Shown here: positions 5,652 to 10,678 of the stretch, in pieces
Layout of the letters: each line of letters starts with the position of its first letter
How positions within the stretch are numbered: the stretch's first letter is position 1
From: Candidatus Omnitrophota bacterium
Lineage (GTDB): Bacteria; Omnitrophota; Gorgyraeia; Gorgyraeales; Gorgyraeaceae
Assembly: GCA_026387215.1 (NCBI GenBank)
Contig: JAPLMC010000074.1
Location: 1-10,678 of the forward strand
Direction: 5' to 3'
DNA length: 10,678 nt
The notes under the pieces: model-generated
Told to the model about the DNA's origin: nothing
Databases searched by the model: none
The model's input: only the letters and a program-made list of their open reading frames with translations
Made by a program: the position numbers and the translations under genes

Positions 5652-7037
5652 TTATTTAATGCCTATGATCGAGGTTTTGTAACCTGTGATAAAAAGGTGG
5701 GATTTCTTTTCTTCTACGCTATCATAAATCCTGCCTCTTGAATCTATAAAGCAGGAATAGCCAGTGTTGGCGCTGCGGACAATAGGAACGCGATTCTCTA
5801 TTGCGCGAAATACAGAGCATGCTGCATGCTGGTATGCTGCCCCACTTTTGCCATACCAGGCGTCATTTGTAATAACAACCAAGAATTTGGCGCCATTTTT
5901 AACAAACTTTTTGGCAAGCTCTGGAAAAATATCTTCAAAACAAATTAGCGTCCCAAATTCAACCTGCGGCCTGCCACCTGCGGCCTGTAACTTAAATATT
6001 TTAAACTCCTTCCCTGGCGTAAACTCTCCAAGTTCTCCCAGCACCAATTTATGCAATGCTGGGAATTTATTTGAAAACGGCACATATTCTCCGAACGGAA
6101 CAAGATGAATCTTATCATATCTATCAATAATATTGCCTTCTCTGGAAATAAACGCTGCGCTGTTGAAATACTTTTCATTATTCTCCGCATTTACTCCTGC
6201 CAGAAGCTGAGTTTTTGTTTCCTTTGCAAGATTTAAAACCCTACCAGTCATATCTTTATCTATTTCAAAAAATCCTGGAAAAGATGTCTCTGGCCAGACA
6301 ATTAAATCTGGGCTGTCAAGAGCTGCCATCTTTGTAAGAGCGCTATATTTTTCTATTATCATATTTTGGGCGTCAGGGTCCCACTTAAGCTCCTGCGGGA
6401 CATTTCCTTGGATAACTGAAACTTTCGTTGCATTTTTAAAATTGTCTTTTTCACTTAGCCTAACAAAACTATAACCATAAACTAACGCCAGAACCAACAC
6501 CATAGAGCATAGAATATACAGCATAGAGCGCATATTTTTTTTTCTGCTCTCTGTAACAGCCACGATCAGCTTCCATGCTGTCACATTCACCATCATCACC
6601 ACAAATGACACTCCATATACTCCTGAAAAATCAGCTATCTGAATTAACAACAGGTTCTTATACTGCGAATATCCCAGCAATGCCCAGCCAAAACCCATTA
6701 TGGGAAGATGCGCCTGGATATATTCTAGAATTATCCATGTAATTGGAGCTACCAAAACACCGAAACGACTCACAGCCATTCCAAAAATTCCAAAATAAAT
6801 TGCCAAATATAAACAAATAATGACCAAGCCAATAACTGTCACATGATAAAGCCAATACAAAACGCCTATATAAAAAATAAATCCTGTAATATAAGAAATT
6901 AGAAATGCTTTTTTAGGAGATTTATTTTCAATCGCAAAAAAAAGAGGAACAAAACCGAAAAAGGCCAGGAAATTGAAATTAAAATTCGGGAAAGAAAAAA
7001 TTAATAGGAAAGCAGATAATATTATTTTCCACAACAT
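5652..7037 (-). CDS. lnt: Apolipoprotein N-acyltransferase Lnt
   Basis: Lnt adds the third acyl chain to the N-terminal cysteine of lipoproteins in the inner membrane, using phospholipid as donor. This is the last maturation step before sorting by a Lol system. The 461-residue protein has a hydrophobic N-terminal half with several membrane helices (about 5-190) and then a nitrilase-like domain (about 203-440). The catalytic triad is visible: E250 in VWPETSFPG, K309 in YDKIHLVPFGEY and C366 in LICFEDIFPE. NDAWYG (391-396) and RAIENR (411-416) are also typical. The ATG at 7037 overlaps the end of secA by 16 bp and has no clear Shine-Dalgarno, so translation is probably coupled to secA. A short GC-rich insert encodes QAAGGRPQV (351-359), seven residues ahead of the nucleophile. 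Confidence 0.95.
   Translation of the reverse strand: MLWKIILSAFLLIFSFPNFNFNFLAFFGFVPLFFAIENKSPKKAFLISYITGFIFYIGVLYWLYHVTVIGLVIICLYLAIYFGIFGMAVSRFGVLVAPITWIILEYIQAHLPIMGFGWALLGYSQYKNLLLIQIADFSGVYGVSFVVMMVNVTAWKLIVAVTESRKKNMRSMLYILCSMVLVLALVYGYSFVRLSEKDNFKNATKVSVIQGNVPQELKWDPDAQNMIIEKYSALTKMAALDSPDLIVWPETSFPGFFEIDKDMTGRVLNLAKETKTQLLAGVNAENNEKYFNSAAFISREGNIIDRYDKIHLVPFGEYVPFSNKFPALHKLVLGELGEFTPGKEFKIFKLQAAGGRPQVEFGTLICFEDIFPELAKKFVKNGAKFLVVITNDAWYGKSGAAYQHAACSVFRAIENRVPIVRSANTGYSCFIDSRGRIYDSVEEKKSHLFITGYKTSIIGIK
5962..5987 (-). repeat. GC-rich 12-bp direct repeat inside lnt
   Basis: On the plus strand the 12-mer ACCTGCGGCCTG occurs at 5962-5973 and again at 5976-5987, two bases apart. The period of 14 is not a multiple of three, so the two copies are read in different frames and together give QAAGGRPQV. 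The block is far richer in GC than the surrounding gene and lies in a loop region before the catalytic cysteine. It looks like a small insertion or local expansion. Confidence 0.75.
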
Positions 7038-9799
7038 TTTTTATATTTTTTGCCGCTGCCGCATGGGCATGCATCATTACGACCGACTTTTGGTTCTGAG
7101 CGTTTATATTGTTCCACGGAAGACCTGGTTTCAGGAAGTTCTTCCTGAAATTCCTCTTCTCCACGCACTTTGGGAGCTGAAATTTTAGACATAGGCGCTG
7201 CATCTGTCTTTACAAATTCCTGCGGCAGAGACTGAAAAACCCCTCTCATAGGGCTTTCCTCTTTTACAGCCTGAACTTTAAATAAAAACTCTATTGTTTC
7301 ATGTTTTACGCTTTCTATCATAGCCATAAACATATCATAACCTTCATGCTGGTATTCCACAAGCGGATCGCGCTGGCCATATGCTCTGAGGCCTATGCCT
7401 TCTCTCAGATTATCCATTGCATAAAGATGGTCTTTCCATTTTGTATCAATAACCTGAAGCATAATCATTTTTTCAATATGCTGCATTAGCCCTGGAGGCA
7501 TCTTATTCTCTTTTTCTATATAAGATAATTTTATTGTCTCTACTAAATAATCCAGAATACCTTCCGCGTCTTTTCCTTCAACCATCTCTTCAGTATTCTG
7601 AATTTTGATGTTAAACTTTGCCCAAAGCCATTCATTGAATTCCGCATATTTCCAGTCAGCCTTGTGCAAATCAGGATTCATATACATCATTATTGCGTCA
7701 TCCAAAACTTCTTCTATAATCTCATAAATATGCTCTCGTACATTCTCGCCTATGAGAATCTTTTTTCTCTCCTCGTATATGACCTCTCTTTGCTTATTCA
7801 TAACATTGTCATATTCAAGGACATGTTTACGTATCTCAAAATTATGCTGCTCCACTCTTTTTTGAGCAACTTCTATAGCTCTACTTATAAGTGGATGCTG
7901 TATATCCTGCCCTTCTTCTATGCCTAGCCTGTCATAGATTGAAGAAATTCTGTCTGAACCAAAAAGCCGCATCAGGTCATCTTCTAAAGATATATAAAAT
8001 CTGGAGGAGCCAGGATCTCCTTGCCTGCCGGAACGGCCTCGCAACTGATTATCTATGCGGCGAGATTCATGGCGCTCAGTCCCCATAATATGCAACCCTG
8101 CCAGGCTAACAACCTTATTATGTTCTTCTTTTACTTTTTCTCTCGCCTCAACTAGCCACTTCTCGCGTTCCTCCTGACTCACATCTTTAGGCCCCATACC
8201 TTTTGCCTTCAGCCAGTCATTAACCATAAGCTCAGGATTACCGCCAAGTAAAATATCTGTGCCGCGGCCAGCCATGTTTGTAGCGATTGTAACACCGCTT
8301 AGCCTACCTGCCTGAGCCACAATAGTTGCTTCCATTTCATGATATTTTGCATTTAAAACATTGTGCGGAACGCCACGCTTTTTTAAAATAGAACTCAAAC
8401 GCTCTGATTTTTCTATAGTAATAGTACCAACGAGTACAGGCCTTCCTTTTTTATAAAACTCCTCTATCTCATTACACACCGCGTTGTATTTTTCTCTCTC
8501 TGTTTTGTAAATTACATCCGGATAGTTCGCTCTTATCAAAGACCTGTTTGTAGGTATTGAAATAGTATCCAGTTTATAAATGTGGCTAAATTCCTGCGCC
8601 TCTGTCATCGCAGTACCTGTCATGCCAGCCAATTTTTTATACATCCTGAAATAATTCTGAAATGTGATTGTGGCGAGCGTTTGATTTTCCCGTTCTATCT
8701 TAAGCCCCTCTTTCGCTTCTACTGCTTGATGTAGTCCGTCAGACCACCTTCTTCCAGGCATCAAGCGACCTGTAAATTCATCTACAATAATAACCTCTCC
8801 GTCTTTTACAACATAATCCACGTCTTTTTGAAAAAGAACGCTATGAGCTTTCAATGCCTGTATCATATGGTGCCGGTATTCCATTGTTGATATATCATGC
8901 ATATTATCTATGCCCAGCATTTTAGCAGCTTTTAATTCTCCATCTTCTGTAAGATGGGCGGTATTAGCTTTTTCATCAATTATATAATCATAACCTTTTG
9001 ATAAATCTATGCCTTTAAATTTTGCGTCAATCTCATCTTTTTCTAAAATAATTCTCCCTTTTAATCTAGGAACAACCTTATCGCATATATAATACTTATC
9101 AGTAGACTCATCTGAAGGCCCTGAAATAATAAGCGGGGTCCGCGCCTCGTCTATAAGAATACTATCTACTTCATCCACGATCGCATAATTCAATTCGCGT
9201 TGAACCATGTCCTCTTTTCTAACAACCATATTATCTCGAAGATAATCAAAGCCATATTCATTATTTGTTCCGTAAGTAATATCACTTCCATAAGCTATCT
9301 GCCTTAACTTGGGATCCATATCGTGTTGGATAGCGCCGACTGTAAGGCCTAAAAATTCATATATAGGCCCCATCCATTCCTTATCTCTCCGCGCAAGATA
9401 GTCATTTACTGTTATGACATGCACGCCCTTGCCGCTCAAGGCATTCAAATAAGCGGGCAATGTCGCAACAAGCGTTTTACCCTCGCCTGTCGCCATCTCG
9501 CTAATTTTCCCCTGATGAAGCACCACCCCTCCTATAAGCTGGACGTCAAAGTGCCTCATATTCACAGTGCGCTTAGCTGCTTCCCGTACCACGCTAAAAG
9601 CCTCCGGCAAAATATCGTCCAAGGTCTCGCCAGAGAATAATCTCTTGCGAAACTCGTCTGTTTTACTGCGAAGCTCGGCATTGGAAAGTTTCTGGACCCC
9701 TGGCTCAAGAGAACTTATTCTCTCCACCAAAGGCTTAATCTTCTTAATCTCTCTCTCATTCTGCGTCCCAATAATCTTACTTAAAATCCAATTCATCAT
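7022..9799 (-). CDS. secA: Preprotein translocase ATPase SecA
   Basis: SecA is the motor that pushes unfolded preproteins through SecYEG. The 925-residue protein is full length. Motifs in order: Walker A ATGEGKT (103-109); DEAD-type box DEVDSILIDEART (209-221); the segment VDEFTGRLMPGRRWSDGLHQ (339-358); AGMTGTAMTE (391-400); TNMAGRGTDILLGG (507-520); GRSGRQGDPG (588-597); and the helical scaffold/IRA1 region DTKWKDHLYAMDNLREGIGL (785-804). After a charged linker (about 847-906) comes the C-terminal zinc-binding SEC-C motif with C911, C913, C922 and C923, used for SecB, lipid or ribosome contact in other bacteria. Two ATG codons stand side by side at 9799 and 9796; a GGGG at 9813-9810 is the only ribosome-site candidate and does not decide between them. 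It follows prfB after 51 bp and overlaps lnt by 16 bp. Identification is certain. Confidence 0.98.
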   Translation of the reverse strand: MMNWILSKIIGTQNEREIKKIKPLVERISSLEPGVQKLSNAELRSKTDEFRKRLFSGETLDDILPEAFSVVREAAKRTVNMRHFDVQLIGGVVLHQGKISEMATGEGKTLVATLPAYLNALSGKGVHVITVNDYLARRDKEWMGPIYEFLGLTVGAIQHDMDPKLRQIAYGSDITYGTNNEYGFDYLRDNMVVRKEDMVQRELNYAIVDEVDSILIDEARTPLIISGPSDESTDKYYICDKVVPRLKGRIILEKDEIDAKFKGIDLSKGYDYIIDEKANTAHLTEDGELKAAKMLGIDNMHDISTMEYRHHMIQALKAHSVLFQKDVDYVVKDGEVIIVDEFTGRLMPGRRWSDGLHQAVEAKEGLKIERENQTLATITFQNYFRMYKKLAGMTGTAMTEAQEFSHIYKLDTISIPTNRSLIRANYPDVIYKTEREKYNAVCNEIEEFYKKGRPVLVGTITIEKSERLSSILKKRGVPHNVLNAKYHEMEATIVAQAGRLSGVTIATNMAGRGTDILLGGNPELMVNDWLKAKGMGPKDVSQEEREKWLVEAREKVKEEHNKVVSLAGLHIMGTERHESRRIDNQLRGRSGRQGDPGSSRFYISLEDDLMRLFGSDRISSIYDRLGIEEGQDIQHPLISRAIEVAQKRVEQHNFEIRKHVLEYDNVMNKQREVIYEERKKILIGENVREHIYEIIEEVLDDAIMMYMNPDLHKADWKYAEFNEWLWAKFNIKIQNTEEMVEGKDAEGILDYLVETIKLSYIEKENKMPPGLMQHIEKMIMLQVIDTKWKDHLYAMDNLREGIGLRAYGQRDPLVEYQHEGYDMFMAMIESVKHETIEFLFKVQAVKEESPMRGVFQSLPQEFVKTDAAPMSKISAPKVRGEEEFQEELPETRSSVEQYKRSEPKVGRNDACPCGSGKKYKKCCGK

Positions 9800-9818
9800 A
9801 TATCTGTATCCCCATCCA

Positions 9819-9860
9819 AAAAACTTGACACTTTGACAATGACGGTTTTGTCAAGTTTTT
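9819..9860 (-). terminator. Family-B palindromic repeat, copy 3, terminator-like, at end of prfB
   Basis: A perfect 12-bp stem, AAAAACTTGACA (9819-9830) with TGTCAAGTTTTT (9849-9860), encloses an 18-nt loop. On the minus strand the CTTGACA/TGTCAAG stem is followed directly by six T, the shape of an intrinsic terminator; the A/T flanks make it look bidirectional. The prfB stop codon TGA (9853-9851) lies within the right arm. It is the third member of the repeat seen after lolC and lnt. The stem is low in GC, so termination may be partial, with read-through into secA. Confidence 0.72.
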
Positions 9861-10678
9861 GCCTTCCATTTTAGAAATGTTTCCATGAATTCATTCAGTT
9901 CCCCGCTCATTATTGCATCAACATTAGATGTCTCATGGTCAGTCCTGTGGTCTTTCACCATTGAATACGGGTGCATGACATACGAACGAATCTGGCTGCC
10001 CCATTCTATCTTCTGCTTCTTGGCGTACTCTTTTTCAAGCTCCTTTTTCTTTTCTTCCATTTCCCGTTCGTAAAGCTTTGCCTTTAATACTTTCATAGCG
10101 GTAGTTTTATTTTTAAACTGAGATCTTTCCTTCTGGCATTGGACAACAATGCCCGTAGGAACATGAGTAATTCTGACAGCTGTTTCTAGTTTATTTACAT
10201 TCTGTCCGCCTTTTCCACCAGCTCTATACGTATCTATCCTCAAATCAGATTCATTTATGTCTATGTTGATATCATCCGCAATCTCAGGTATGACGTCAAC
10301 TGACGCAAAAGATGTATGCCGCCGTTTATTTGAATCAAACGGAGAAATCCTCACCAGACGATGCACGCCTTTTTCTGACTTAAGATATCCGTATGCATAG
10401 GATCCTGTTATAATCAAATCCGCACTTTTCAAACCTGCCTCTTCCCCCTGAAGCATATCAATCAGTTCAACCTTATATCCTTTTTTTTCAGCCCACTTCG
10501 AATACTTCCTTATAAGCATACTAGCCCAGTCGCAGGACTCTGTACCTCCCGCCCCTGATTGAATACTCAGGATAGCGTTATTTATATCTGTTTCTCCGTT
10601 TAAAAGGCTTTTGAATTCCAGACCATCCAATTTCTTAGCAAGTTTATCCAGCAATTCTGAAACCTCTTTTATAGAGTC
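9851..10678 (-). CDS. prfB: Peptide chain release factor 2 (RF2), 5' end outside window
   Basis: RF2 reads UGA and UAA stop codons and triggers release of the finished protein from the ribosome. 275 residues are visible. They show GAGGTES (residues 42-48), the RF2 stop-codon recognition tripeptide SPF (112-114, in RISPFDSNKRR), and the catalytic GGQ (157-159, in YRAGGKGGQNVNK). RF1 would have PxT in place of SPF, so this is RF2. The frame is open to the window edge, with DSIKEVSE preceding a TTG at 10654. That TTG is internal; about 90-100 N-terminal residues are missing. The programmed +1 frameshift found in many prfB genes would lie in the missing part and cannot be judged. It ends in TGA, whereas every other visible stop in the window is TAA. 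The stop lies inside a family-B hairpin. Confidence 0.96.
   Translation of the reverse strand, partial: DSIKEVSELLDKLAKKLDGLEFKSLLNGETDINNAILSIQSGAGGTESCDWASMLIRKYSKWAEKKGYKVELIDMLQGEEAGLKSADLIITGSYAYGYLKSEKGVHRLVRISPFDSNKRRHTSFASVDVIPEIADDINIDINESDLRIDTYRAGGKGGQNVNKLETAVRITHVPTGIVVQCQKERSQFKNKTTAMKVLKAKLYEREMEEKKKELEKEYAKKQKIEWGSQIRSYVMHPYSMVKDHRTDHETSNVDAIMSGELNEFMETFLKWKAKT

Noticed and set aside
7664..8088. Plus-strand reading frames opposite secA
   Set aside because: They are antisense shadows of a fully conserved gene, with no ribosome site or family features.
9800..9850. TTGACA in the family-B hairpin before secA as a promoter -35 box
   Set aside because: No acceptable -10 box is found at 16-18 bp; the motif is better explained as part of the palindrome.
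10652..10654. TTG taken as the start of RF2
   Set aside because: The frame continues open to the window edge with plausible RF2 residues, and an RF2 starting there would lack its N-terminal domain.

Overview
The window is a 10.7 kb piece of a bacterial chromosome in which every gene lies on the minus strand, so transcription runs from high to low coordinates. In that order the genes are prfB (peptide release factor 2, 5' end cut off), secA, lnt, lysS, lolC/E-type permease, lolD, ilvE, mcsA and mcsB (3' end cut off). These are ordinary housekeeping genes. I see no tRNA, rRNA, CRISPR array, transposase, prophage or defence gene, and no gene-free stretch above 130 bp.

The organism makes N-acylated lipoproteins (Lnt) and exports them with a Lol-type ABC transporter (LolC/E plus LolD), which points to a cell with an outer membrane. 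It also carries McsA/McsB, the protein-arginine kinase pair best known from Firmicutes. The DNA is AT-rich, and this gene content and order suit an uncultured diderm lineage such as Candidatus Omnitrophota. That taxonomic guess is inference from general knowledge; I could not test it.

Layout. prfB-secA-lnt forms the upstream block, and secA and lnt overlap by 16 bp. A hairpin and then a perfect consensus sigma-70 promoter (TTGACA, 17 bp, TATAAT) separate it from lysS-lolC-lolD-ilvE-mcsA-mcsB. SecA drives lipoprotein precursors across the inner membrane, Lnt finishes their acylation, and LolCD extracts mature lipoproteins for the outer membrane. LysRS and RF2 serve translation. McsA/McsB mark proteins with phospho-arginine for stress-related control or ClpCP degradation.

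The most unusual content lies between the genes. Every intergenic gap (seven of the eight junctions; the eighth is the secA/lnt overlap) contains a palindromic element, and these fall into three families. Family A (three copies, before mcsB, mcsA and ilvE) is a composite leader. It has a variable 5' stem, a conserved CTCGGGAT linker, a TTC-loop hairpin whose two arms change length together, and then the GGGAGG Shine-Dalgarno sequence. Family B (three copies, after lolC, lnt and prfB) has 7-bp arms always 18 bp apart and shows a compensatory base-pair change. Family C is a cluster of REP-like hairpins before lolC.

Inside genes, ilvE carries an in-frame 39-bp tandem duplication whose copies differ only at synonymous sites. 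lnt carries a short GC-rich insert built from two 12-bp repeats, just before the catalytic cysteine.
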